Of a stretch of 64,000 nucleotides of DNA, positions 34,158 through 41,680 are shown one piece after another. Origin of the DNA: Lentzea xinjiangensis (GTDB taxonomy: Bacteria > Actinomycetota > Actinomycetes > Mycobacteriales > Pseudonocardiaceae); NCBI RefSeq assembly GCF_900110955.1, contig NZ_FOFR01000001.1, positions 604,410-668,409 of the forward strand, written 5' to 3'. The first letter of the stretch is position 1, and each line of letters starts with the position of its first letter. The position numbers and the translations under genes are program-made. A model generated the notes under the pieces. That model searched no databases. It was not told where the DNA came from and saw nothing but the letters and a program-made list of their open reading frames with translations.

Positions 34158-35140
34158 GCACCCCACAGGCCGTGCGCAAGGCCGCCGGCATCGGGCCGGA
34201 GACCATCCTGCAGAAGATCGTGCACCCCGCGGTCGCGCAGCTCCACCTCGGCAACGTCGTCGTGCCCGGCAAGTTCGAGCCGCACCGCACGGCCGGGTTC
34301 GTCACGCGCGGTCAGGACTTCCCGCAGGGCACCGCCGACCAGTTCGCCGAGGTCTTCGGCGTCGACAAGGTCGCGGACTGGCCGAAGGGCACGCAGTACC
34401 TGCTGCGGTTCCTGGCGCACACCACCGAGATCTTCGACACGAGCTTCGGCGGGCCGACGCTCGACGGCGCGCGGAAGATGGGCACGACGCGCGTCTACCC
34501 GTTGCCGTTCACCGGCACCGGGTACACGCCCGGCGCGCGGCCGATCCCGGAGTACGTGATGGAGCTCTCCGAGCTCCCGGCGGGCACGGAGCTGTGGCGG
34601 TTCGAGCCGGACGGCGGCGGGCGCAGCGTCGGCAAGTACCTCAACCGCCAGACCGGCTGGATCCCCACGGGAGACGTGGGCTTCGGGCCGGGGAAGTTCT
34701 GGCCGGCCCCGGTTCCGCTGCGGCCGACCGTCCGGCGTGGACTCGTCGGGAGGTACCGCGGCCAGGACTTCGACGTCGACTTCGGTCCCGCGCCGGGCAC
34801 CGTCCTGCTGCACCCGCTCGCCGGCCAGCCGGCCCCGCCGGACTTCACCGCCGCCGAGGGCGCCCGGTACCTGGAGGTCCCCGACGCGGTGGTCGAGGAC
34901 CTCGGCCTGCTGCGCAAGCTCTGCACGTACCGCGGCGCGGAGTTCGAGATCATCGGTGTCCTGGGCGACAACGCCGTGCTCCACTTCCTCGGCGAGAACC
35001 ACGAGACGGCGCAGCAGCTCGGTCTGTCCGAAGTGGACTTCCGCCAGTGGCGCACCCTCGTGCCGCGCGATCAGGTCGGCGACGTCCGCGACGAGTTCAG
35101 GCCGGTGCGGCCCGGCCTCTTCGCGAAGGAGAACTCCTGA
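34154..35140 (+). CDS. Unrecognised multidomain protein sharing domains with the effector and its neighbour
   Basis: 328 residues. 1-135: unknown domain (AVRKAAGIGPETILQKIV, TRGQDFPQGTADQFAEVFGV). 141-170: LPAGTELWRFEPDG...YLNRQTGWI, which parallels the last 31 residues of the large effector (LPDRAEIWQVNADG...YDRKFGWTKL). 198-250 and 257-316: two repeats starting GRYRGQDFDVDFG and CTYRGAEFEIIGV, like the Y/WRG domains of the 33738 protein. No signal peptide or membrane helix. So it combines the effector's tail motif with putative immunity-type domains in one chain. Function unknown; neutralisation or delivery of the effector is plausible. Confidence 0.6.
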   Translation: MSTPQAVRKAAGIGPETILQKIVHPAVAQLHLGNVVVPGKFEPHRTAGFVTRGQDFPQGTADQFAEVFGVDKVADWPKGTQYLLRFLAHTTEIFDTSFGGPTLDGARKMGTTRVYPLPFTGTGYTPGARPIPEYVMELSELPAGTELWRFEPDGGGRSVGKYLNRQTGWIPTGDVGFGPGKFWPAPVPLRPTVRRGLVGRYRGQDFDVDFGPAPGTVLLHPLAGQPAPPDFTAAEGARYLEVPDAVVEDLGLLRKLCTYRGAEFEIIGVLGDNAVLHFLGENHETAQQLGLSEVDFRQWRTLVPRDQVGDVRDEFRPVRPGLFAKENS

Positions 35141-35586
35141 TGACCACTCCTGGCGAGGGTTGGAAGACGCCGGAGCTGCGGGCGGCGGAGGCGCAGGTCG
35201 ACGCGCGCTTCAAGCAGGCGCAGGACCTCGCGAACCGCCTCAGGGACACGCCGCTGCCGCCGGTGCCGCCGGTCGACTTCGCGGCGATCGCCCGGCAGGT
35301 CGAGCGGGCGGCGCAGGAGCGCGACGCCCCCGAACAGCTCAAGGCGCTCAAGCGCAAGGTGGACGCGGGCGAGTTCACCTGGGAGGACGTCGTCTCCGGC
35401 AAGGCGGCGCAGGACCCCGACGTGCAGGCCATGCAGCAGGAGAACGTCAACAAGATGAAGCAGGCGTTCCAGATGCTGCGGGAGGGCATGGCCGCCGACG
35501 AGATCATGGCCGCCCAGGACCCGCGCAGGCACCGCGACGACGGTGACGAGAACCCGCCCGACGTCTTCACGGAGGACAAGTGGTGA
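35140..35586 (+). CDS. Helical protein ending FTEDKW, first of a paralogous pair
   Basis: 148 residues, mainly helical and charged. N-terminal helix PELRAAEAQVDARFKQAQDLANRL, a Pro spacer (TPLPPVPPVDF), then FTWEDVVSGKAAQDPDVQAM and a helix to about 125. The tail is disordered and acidic and ends DVFTEDKW. The following gene encodes a relative with the same core and tail. ATG overlaps the previous stop by one base. A chaperone or adaptor for the effector is one reading; unsupported by any family match. Confidence 0.6.
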   Translation: MTTPGEGWKTPELRAAEAQVDARFKQAQDLANRLRDTPLPPVPPVDFAAIARQVERAAQERDAPEQLKALKRKVDAGEFTWEDVVSGKAAQDPDVQAMQQENVNKMKQAFQMLREGMAADEIMAAQDPRRHRDDGDENPPDVFTEDKW

Positions 35587-35987
35587 TGACTGCCTGGCGG
35601 ACACCGGACGTCCTCGCCGCGGAGGACTTCCTGACCGGCGCCGTCGCCGAGGTGGACCGCGCCATGCGGTCCGCCCGGCAGGAGCTGCGGGGCAAGGAGC
35701 CGTCCACCGAGGACATCCGCAGGGTGATGCAGTTCGCCAAGTCCGGCGACGCCTCACCGGCGATGCGCCGGCTCGCCGACCGCATCGCCCGCGGCGCGGG
35801 GCTCAGCTGGCGCCAGGTCCTCACCGGCGAGGCGAGCCACGACCCGCTGGTGCGCCAGGCGCTCGAGGCCGACCGCGCCAGGCTGGAGGAGCTGATCCAG
35901 GGCGAGACCGCCCCGCCGCCGCCTCCGCGCAGGCCCGCGCGCACCGACGACGACGAGCCGCTGACGTTCACCGAGGACGCCTGGTGA
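35586..35987 (+). CDS. Helical protein ending FTEDAW, second of the paralogous pair
   Basis: 133 residues. Core LSWRQVLTGEASHDPLVRQAL aligns with FTWEDVVSGKAAQDPDVQAM of the preceding protein, and the tail LTFTEDAW with DVFTEDKW; between them lies a Pro/Arg linker (PPPPPRRPARTDDDE). N-terminus TPDVLAAEDFLTGAVAEVDRAMRSARQEL is a long helix. ATG 35586 is used (one-base overlap with the previous stop); in-frame GTG codons at 35580 and 35583 could add two residues. Last gene of the six-gene run, 3 bases from the convergent menA end. Confidence 0.6.
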   Translation: MTAWRTPDVLAAEDFLTGAVAEVDRAMRSARQELRGKEPSTEDIRRVMQFAKSGDASPAMRRLADRIARGAGLSWRQVLTGEASHDPLVRQALEADRARLEELIQGETAPPPPPRRPARTDDDEPLTFTEDAW

Positions 35988-35990
35988 CCG

Positions 35991-36863
35991 TCAGTCCAGC
36001 GCCAGTCCCGCGCTGACCAGGACCGCCCACGCCAGCATCGCGATCCCGGTGAACTGCAGCACCGGGATCAGGTCGCGTCCGCCGCGCCCGGAGGCCACCC
36101 GGCGCACGGCGGGCAGCAGCACCGGCGCCGCGAGGAACCCCAGCAACGCGTAGGGCACCCGCACGGTCATGCCGAGCGCGATCAGGAACGGCACCGCCAC
36201 CAGCGCCAGGTACAGCCGGCGGGTGTCCTTGTCGCCCAGCACCACGGCCAGGGTCCGCTTGCCCGACACGGCGTCCGTCGGGATGTCGCGCAGGTTGTTC
36301 GCCACCAGCACCGCGGCGGAGATCGCTCCCATCGCGATGGACGAGCCGATGCCGATTCCGGTGATCTCGCCGGTTTGCACGTACAGCGTGCCCAGCACCG
36401 CGGCCGGGCCGAAGAAGAGGAACACCGCGATCTCGCCGAGCCCCGCGTAGCCGTACGGGCGTTTGCCGCCGGTGTAGAACCACGCCCCGGCGATGCACAC
36501 CGCGCCGAGCGCGAGCAGCCACCAGAACCCGGACACCGCCACCAGCGCGAGCCCGGCCACCGCGCCGATGCCCAGCGCGATGAACGCCGCCAGCCGCACC
36601 TTCGCGGGCTCGGCCGCCCCGGAACCGGTGAGGCGGAACGGTCCCACGCGGTTGTCGTCGGTGCCGCGGATGCCGTCGGAGTAGTCGTTGGCGTAGTTCA
36701 CGCCGATCTGGAACGCCACCGAGACGACCAGGGCGAGCGCCGTGTGGAGCGGCTTGAACTCGTCGATGTGGTGCGCGGCCGCCGCCCCCACGACCACCGG
36801 GGCGATCGAGTTCGGCAGGGTGCGCGGGCGGGTCCCCTGGATCCACTGGACGACTGAGGCCAT
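35991..36863 (-). CDS. menA: 1,4-dihydroxy-2-naphthoate polyprenyltransferase
   Basis: 290 residues, eight to nine membrane helices. NYANDYSDGIRGTDDNRVGP is the first Asp-rich prenyl-diphosphate/Mg site and ANNLRDIPTDAVSGKRTLAV the second. It joins the polyprenyl tail to dihydroxynaphthoate, giving demethylmenaquinone. ATG 36863 is chosen: GGAGG lies 8 bases upstream, while the ATG at 36881 precedes it. Rv0534c-like. Converges with the ESX-like locus. Confidence 0.94.
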   Translation of the reverse strand: MASVVQWIQGTRPRTLPNSIAPVVVGAAAAHHIDEFKPLHTALALVVSVAFQIGVNYANDYSDGIRGTDDNRVGPFRLTGSGAAEPAKVRLAAFIALGIGAVAGLALVAVSGFWWLLALGAVCIAGAWFYTGGKRPYGYAGLGEIAVFLFFGPAAVLGTLYVQTGEITGIGIGSSIAMGAISAAVLVANNLRDIPTDAVSGKRTLAVVLGDKDTRRLYLALVAVPFLIALGMTVRVPYALLGFLAAPVLLPAVRRVASGRGGRDLIPVLQFTGIAMLAWAVLVSAGLALD

Positions 36864-36909
36864 GCCCCCATCCTCCGTCATGGTGCCTGAGGACCCGCCG
36901 ACGGGTGGA

Positions 36910-38007
36910 TCAGCAGGTAGCCGCCCCGGAGACGCCCGCCACGTACGCCTTCGCGATGTGCTTGCCGGACGCGATGCGGTACCAGACGTTCGACGTGCCC
37001 TGCGTGCCCGTGACCGACTGGCCGGTGAGCTGGCAGGTCACCCGCACCTGGGCGTGGTTCGCGGCGATGCCGACCTGCGACGCCGTGGAGGTCGCGCCGC
37101 TGCGGACGTTCACCGTGCCGGCGGCGTCGGCGGTGCGCACCGTCCCCACAGGACCGGAGCCGGTCCACAGGTACGTCACGGTCACCCACGCGTTGTTCGT
37201 CAGCTTGAGGCCGTCCCAGAACGTGCCGTCGGCGAGGTCGATGCCCGCCGGGTTCGCGACCTGGCGGCCGAACTGGTCCTCGCCGCCGTTGTAGTCGTCC
37301 TCGTACGCGGCCTGCGCCTCCGGCTTGCCCTGCGGCAGGTCCTTCCACATCTCCCGGGTCGAGGACGGGTTCCAGTAGTCGTCCTTGGTGTTCCACGGGC
37401 CGACGTCCCACACCGGCGCCCACTCGCACCGGCCGTTCGACGCGCACACCTGCACGCTGTAGTTGCCGGAGTTGCGGCTCGCGAGGCCACGCCGCGACGG
37501 CAGCGCCACGAAGTGGTCGCGCGAACGGATCACGTGCCCGTTCGCCGTGGTGCCACCGACCAGGCCCTCCCGCGTCGCGTAGACGCGGTACGAACGTCCG
37601 GCGGCGGCCGCGGAGACGTCGTCCGCGGCCGCCGCGGGCACCCGCGCCGCCTTCAGCCGCACGCGCGATGCCTTGCCGCTGCTCAGCACCACGCGGGTCT
37701 CGACGGTGGAGGTGGTCACCGGCAGGGTGGCCGGCGCCTCCAGCCACTCGGTCCACTGCCCGTCGGGGCGCAGCCCGCGCACGTCGACGACGCCGTCGCC
37801 GGTCACCACCGCCGTGATCGCGTTGGCGGGCCGGTCGAGCCGGTGCCTGCCGAGCTCGACCAGACCCGTCCGCGGGGAGCCGCCCCACGTGACGGCGCGG
37901 TCGCCGACCTCGGTCGTCCACTCGTCCGACGCCGGCTCGGCGTGGGCGGGCGACGCCGGTCCGGCCACCAGGGCGGCACCGACGACCAGCGGTAACAGGT
38001 AGCGCAT
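36910..38007 (-). CDS. Secreted protein with C-terminal bacterial SH3 domain
   Basis: 365 residues with a Sec signal peptide (MRYLLPLVVGAALVAGPASPAHA, cleavage near 23). The last 75 residues (TADAAGTVNVRSGATSTASQVG...VTCQLTGQSV...WYRIASGKHIAKAYV) are an SH3_3 domain, which usually binds cell wall. The middle has RVYATREGLVGGTTANGHVI and paired Cys in VQVCASNGRCEWAPVW. No catalytic motif recognised; a wall-binding or amidase-accessory role is possible. Lies between menE and menA on the same strand but has no obvious link with menaquinone. Confidence 0.75.
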   Translation of the reverse strand: MRYLLPLVVGAALVAGPASPAHAEPASDEWTTEVGDRAVTWGGSPRTGLVELGRHRLDRPANAITAVVTGDGVVDVRGLRPDGQWTEWLEAPATLPVTTSTVETRVVLSSGKASRVRLKAARVPAAAADDVSAAAAGRSYRVYATREGLVGGTTANGHVIRSRDHFVALPSRRGLASRNSGNYSVQVCASNGRCEWAPVWDVGPWNTKDDYWNPSSTREMWKDLPQGKPEAQAAYEDDYNGGEDQFGRQVANPAGIDLADGTFWDGLKLTNNAWVTVTYLWTGSGPVGTVRTADAAGTVNVRSGATSTASQVGIAANHAQVRVTCQLTGQSVTGTQGTSNVWYRIASGKHIAKAYVAGVSGAATC

Positions 38008-38084
38008 GAGAAACCCCCATCGCCAACGCGCGCGGCGGGTTTCCGCGCGCTTCGCGCAGGAGAGTTGCCCTCAGCGGTAAAGGT

Positions 38085-39116
38085 TCACCTAAAGAGGTCG
38101 GCGACCGCTCTCCGGTCGACCTTCCCCGGTCCGCGCAACGGCAGCTCGGACGCGAAGCGCACCAGCTTCGGCGTCGCGGCGCGCCCCACGGCCTCCAGCA
38201 CGGCGGCCTTCAGCTCGTCGACCGGGGGCTCCGTGCCGCGGGTGACGACCACCGCCGCGACGACCTGGCCCCACTCGTCGTCCGGCACGCCGACGACGCA
38301 CGCCTCCAGCACGCCCTCGACGGTGGCCAGAGCGCGTTCCACCAGCACGGGAGGCACCTTCTCGCCGCCGGTGACGATCACGTCGTCCGCGCGGCCCAGC
38401 ACCTCCAGCCGCCCGTCGCGCAGCCGGCCGAGATCACCCGTGCGGAACCATTCGCCGAACGGTTCCTCGCTGCCGCGGTAGCCCAGCGCGAGCACCGGTC
38501 CGCTGATCTCGATCACGTCGTCGGTGCGCAGCCGCACGTCCTGCAACGGCTCACCGTCGTACACACATCCACCGGCCGTCTCGCTCATGCCGTACGTGGT
38601 GACGACCTGCACGCCGAGCGCGCGCGCCTGCTGGAGGAGCTTCGGCGGGGTGGCGGCCCCGCCGATCAGCACGCCGTCGAACTGCCGCAGCGCCTCCAGG
38701 CCCGGCCCCTCGCCCACGACGAGCCGGGAGAGCTGCGTCGGCACCAGCGCGGTGTAGTGGCGCCCCGGCTGGGCGAGCACCGGCTGGGCGGCCTGGGCGA
38801 ACCCCATGGCGCGGAAGCCCTTCGACAGGTCGAGCACACCGGGCGCGGTGCCGGCGACGATCGACCGCACCAGCACCTGGATCCCGGCGATGTGCCCGGT
38901 GGGCAGCGCCAGCAGCCACGTGCCCGGCCCGCCGAGCCGGTCGTGGGTGGCCTGCGCCGACGTGGTCAGCGCGTCGGCGTCGAGCAGGACCGTCTTCGGC
39001 TCGCCCGTCGACCCGGAGGTGGGCACGCCGAGCACGGCCCGCTTCTCCCAGCCGTCGAGCGGGCCGTCCACCAGGGGCTCGCCACCGGTGAGCGCCGCGC
39101 GCAGTTCGTCGAGCAT
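38085..39116 (-). CDS. menE: o-Succinylbenzoate-CoA ligase
   Basis: 343 residues, a short ANL enzyme as in actinobacterial MenE. VPTSGSTGEPKTVLL is the P-loop, TTYGMSETAGGCVYDG the A5 region, WFRTGDLGRL and LGRADDVIVTGGEKVPP the hinge, and LPLRGPGKVDRRAVADL the C-terminal catalytic Lys. It activates o-succinylbenzoate with ATP and CoA for MenB. 13 bases downstream of menB, cotranscribed. Confidence 0.92.
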   Translation of the reverse strand: MLDELRAALTGGEPLVDGPLDGWEKRAVLGVPTSGSTGEPKTVLLDADALTTSAQATHDRLGGPGTWLLALPTGHIAGIQVLVRSIVAGTAPGVLDLSKGFRAMGFAQAAQPVLAQPGRHYTALVPTQLSRLVVGEGPGLEALRQFDGVLIGGAATPPKLLQQARALGVQVVTTYGMSETAGGCVYDGEPLQDVRLRTDDVIEISGPVLALGYRGSEEPFGEWFRTGDLGRLRDGRLEVLGRADDVIVTGGEKVPPVLVERALATVEGVLEACVVGVPDDEWGQVVAAVVVTRGTEPPVDELKAAVLEAVGRAATPKLVRFASELPLRGPGKVDRRAVADLFR

Positions 39117-39129
39117 GGTCTCCGGCCGA

Positions 39130-40032
39130 TCAGAAGTAGTACGGGTAGTTCGACCAGTCCGGGGCGCGCTTCTCCAGGAACGCGTCGCGGCCCTCGACGG
39201 CCTCGTCGGTCATGTACGCGAGCCGCGTCGTCTCACCGGCGAAGATCTGCTGTCCCACCAGACCGTCGTCGATCAGGTTGAACGAGTACTTGAGCATCCG
39301 CTGGGCGGTCGGCGACTTGCCGTTGATCTCCCGCGCCCACTGCAGGGCGGTGGTCTCCAGCTCGGCGTGCGGCACGACGGCGTTGACGGCGCCCATCCGG
39401 TGCATCTCCTCGGCGGAGTACGTGCGGCCGAGGAAGAAGATCTCCCGGGCGAACTTCTGCCCGACCTGCCGCGCGAGGTAGGCCGACCCGTAGCCGCCGT
39501 CGAACGAGCCGACGTCGGCGTCGGTCTGCTTGAACTTCGCGTGCTCCGCGCTCGCGAGGGTGAGATCGCACACCACGTGCAGGCTGTGCCCGCCACCCGC
39601 GGCCCAGCCGGGCACGACCGCGATGACGACCTTCGGCATGAACCGGATGAGGCGCTGGCACTCGAGGATGTGCAGCCGCCCAGCGCGGGCCGGGTCGACG
39701 GTCTCCGCCGTCTCGCCGGAGGCGTACTGGTAGCCGCTGCGCCCGCGGATCCGCTGGTCACCGCCGCTGCAGAAGGCCCAGCCGCCGTCGCGCGGGCTGG
39801 GGCCGTTGCCCGTCAGCAGGACGCACCCGACGTCGGACGACATCCGGGCGTGGTCGAGCGCCCGGTACAGCTCGTCCACGGTGTGCGGCCGGAACGCGTT
39901 GCGCACCTCGGGCCGGTTGAACGCGATGCGGACCGTGCCCTGGTCGATCGCCCGGTGGTAGGTGATGTCGGTGAAGTCGAAGCCCTCGACGGACTTCCAC
40001 AGCGACGGGTCGAAGAGCTGCTGATCTGCCAC
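39130..40032 (-). CDS. menB: 1,4-dihydroxy-2-naphthoyl-CoA synthase
   Basis: 300 residues, crotonase fold. WAFCSGGDQRIRGRSGYQYA is the MenB-specific substrate loop, VPGWAAGGGHSLHVVCDLTLAS the oxyanion hole, and TDADVGSFDGGYGSAYLAR the catalytic Asp region. It closes the second naphthoquinone ring. GTG 40032 is preferred over ATG 40053, since the latter would overlap the divergent menD start codon within CATG; this leaves 19 bases between the two genes, so their promoters must overlap coding sequence or yield leaderless mRNA. Confidence 0.92.
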   Translation of the reverse strand: MADQQLFDPSLWKSVEGFDFTDITYHRAIDQGTVRIAFNRPEVRNAFRPHTVDELYRALDHARMSSDVGCVLLTGNGPSPRDGGWAFCSGGDQRIRGRSGYQYASGETAETVDPARAGRLHILECQRLIRFMPKVVIAVVPGWAAGGGHSLHVVCDLTLASAEHAKFKQTDADVGSFDGGYGSAYLARQVGQKFAREIFFLGRTYSAEEMHRMGAVNAVVPHAELETTALQWAREINGKSPTAQRMLKYSFNLIDDGLVGQQIFAGETTRLAYMTDEAVEGRDAFLEKRAPDWSNYPYYF

Positions 40033-40051
40033 GGTCTGAGACTCTAGGCGC

Positions 40052-41626
40052 ATGAATCCGTCCACGGCGCAGGCGAGGGTGATCGTCGACGAGCTGGTCC
40101 GCAACGGCGTGCGCCACGTCGTGCTGTGCCCCGGCTCGCGCAACGCCCCGCTGTCGTTCGCACTGCACCAGGCCGAGCGGAAGGGCCTGCTCACGCTGCA
40201 CGTGCGCATCGACGAGCGCAGCGCGGGGTTCCTCGCCCTCGGGCTCGCCAAGACGGGCACGCCCGCCGTCATCACCTGCACGAGCGGCACGGCCGTGGTG
40301 AACCTGCACCCCGCCGTGGTCGAGGCGGAGCTGACCGGCGTCCCGCTGGTCGCGCTGACCGCGGACCGCCCGGTCGACCTCTACCGCACCGGCGCCAGCC
40401 AGACGATCGACCAGTACGACGTCCTCGGCATCCCCACCCTGCACCTGCCGGAGGCCGCGGACGAGCCGACCACGCGCTCGCTGGTCTGCCGCGCGCTCGC
40501 GACCCGTGGCCCCACCCACGTCAACGTGCCGTTCCGGCCGCCGCTCACGCCTTCCGACGACGCGTGGCCGTCGTCGCCGCGCAGCGGCCCATGGACCGCG
40601 ACGGACCGTGCGTCCACTGTCGAGACCAGGCCCTCCGACCTCCCGCCCCGCACCCTGGTGCTGCTCGGCGACGACCACCCGGAGCGGCTGCGCCGGGCGT
40701 CGGAGCTGGGCTGGCCGGTGATCGCCGAGCCCACCGCGCCGAACGGCCTGCGCCACGGCTCGCTGCTGCTCAACGCGGGCCTGCCGGAGCACCTGCGACC
40801 CGACGCGGTGCTCGTCGTGGGCCGCGTGACGCTCTCCAGGGGCCAGCAGTCCGTGCTCGCCGGCGCCCCGGTCGTGCACGCCGTCGGCGACCAGGCGCAG
40901 TGGCCGGACGTGCAGTTCACCGCGACCCGCGCGTCCACCTGGCTGCCCGAGCCCGCGGAGCACGACGACGAGTGGCGGCAGGCCTGGCTGAGCGCGGTGA
41001 AGAACGTCAGCGCGGCCGTCGACGACCTGCTGGACGCGCAGCCGTGGCCGACCGGCCTGCACGTCGCCCGCGACCTCACCAGGGCCGTGCCGCCGGGCTC
41101 GCTGCTGTTCGTGGGCTCGTCCAACCCGATCCGCGACGTCGACTTCGCGGGCGAACGGCGCCCGGACGTCACCGTGCACGCCAACCGCGGCGCCGCGGGC
41201 ATCGACGGGGCCGTGTCCACGGCCATCGGGCTGGCGGTCGAGCACGGGGGACCGGCGTACGCGCTGATGGGCGACCTGACGTTCCTGCACGACAGCAACG
41301 GCCTGCTGGCCGACCACCGGCCGGACCTCACGATCGTCGTGCTCAACGACGACGGCGGCGGGATCTTCTCGTTGCTGGAACAGGGCGCGCCGGAGCACGA
41401 CCGGAGCTTCGAAAGGATTTTCGGCACCCCGCACGGGGCGGACCTGGCCGCTTTGTGCGCAGGCTACCGAATTCCGCACTCCATTGTGGACGAGGAGGAG
41501 GAGTTCCGTAGCGCACTTGCGCCGCCAAAGGGCCTCCGAGTGGTCGAAGTGCAGGCAAAACGCGATGGGCTGCGGGCGTTGCACAAAAGTCTCAAGGCAA
41601 CGGTGTCAACCGTTTTCAGGGGATAG
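40052..41626 (+). CDS. menD: SEPHCHC synthase (menaquinone biosynthesis MenD)
   Basis: 524 residues, a thiamine-diphosphate enzyme. NGVRHVVLCPGSRNAPLSFAL opens the pyrimidine-binding domain with IDERSAGFLALGLAK (catalytic Glu), and GDLTFLHDSNGL plus VVLNDDGGGIFSLLEQ form the diphosphate/Mg site. It adds a 2-oxoglutarate-derived unit to isochorismate, the product of the enzyme encoded at 45142. Divergent from menB. Confidence 0.95.
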   Translation: MNPSTAQARVIVDELVRNGVRHVVLCPGSRNAPLSFALHQAERKGLLTLHVRIDERSAGFLALGLAKTGTPAVITCTSGTAVVNLHPAVVEAELTGVPLVALTADRPVDLYRTGASQTIDQYDVLGIPTLHLPEAADEPTTRSLVCRALATRGPTHVNVPFRPPLTPSDDAWPSSPRSGPWTATDRASTVETRPSDLPPRTLVLLGDDHPERLRRASELGWPVIAEPTAPNGLRHGSLLLNAGLPEHLRPDAVLVVGRVTLSRGQQSVLAGAPVVHAVGDQAQWPDVQFTATRASTWLPEPAEHDDEWRQAWLSAVKNVSAAVDDLLDAQPWPTGLHVARDLTRAVPPGSLLFVGSSNPIRDVDFAGERRPDVTVHANRGAAGIDGAVSTAIGLAVEHGGPAYALMGDLTFLHDSNGLLADHRPDLTIVVLNDDGGGIFSLLEQGAPEHDRSFERIFGTPHGADLAALCAGYRIPHSIVDEEEEFRSALAPPKGLRVVEVQAKRDGLRALHKSLKATVSTVFRG

Positions 41627-41680
41627 GAAACATACGTAAGTCGGTGTCCGGATCACAAACGTGTGGATACCGTCGCGCGC

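Noticed and set aside
34154..35140. TNT-type NAD glycohydrolase toxin
   Set aside because: Length and 'LPAGTELWRF' start recall TNT linkers, but the catalytic core pattern expected of that family was not found; left as unrecognised.
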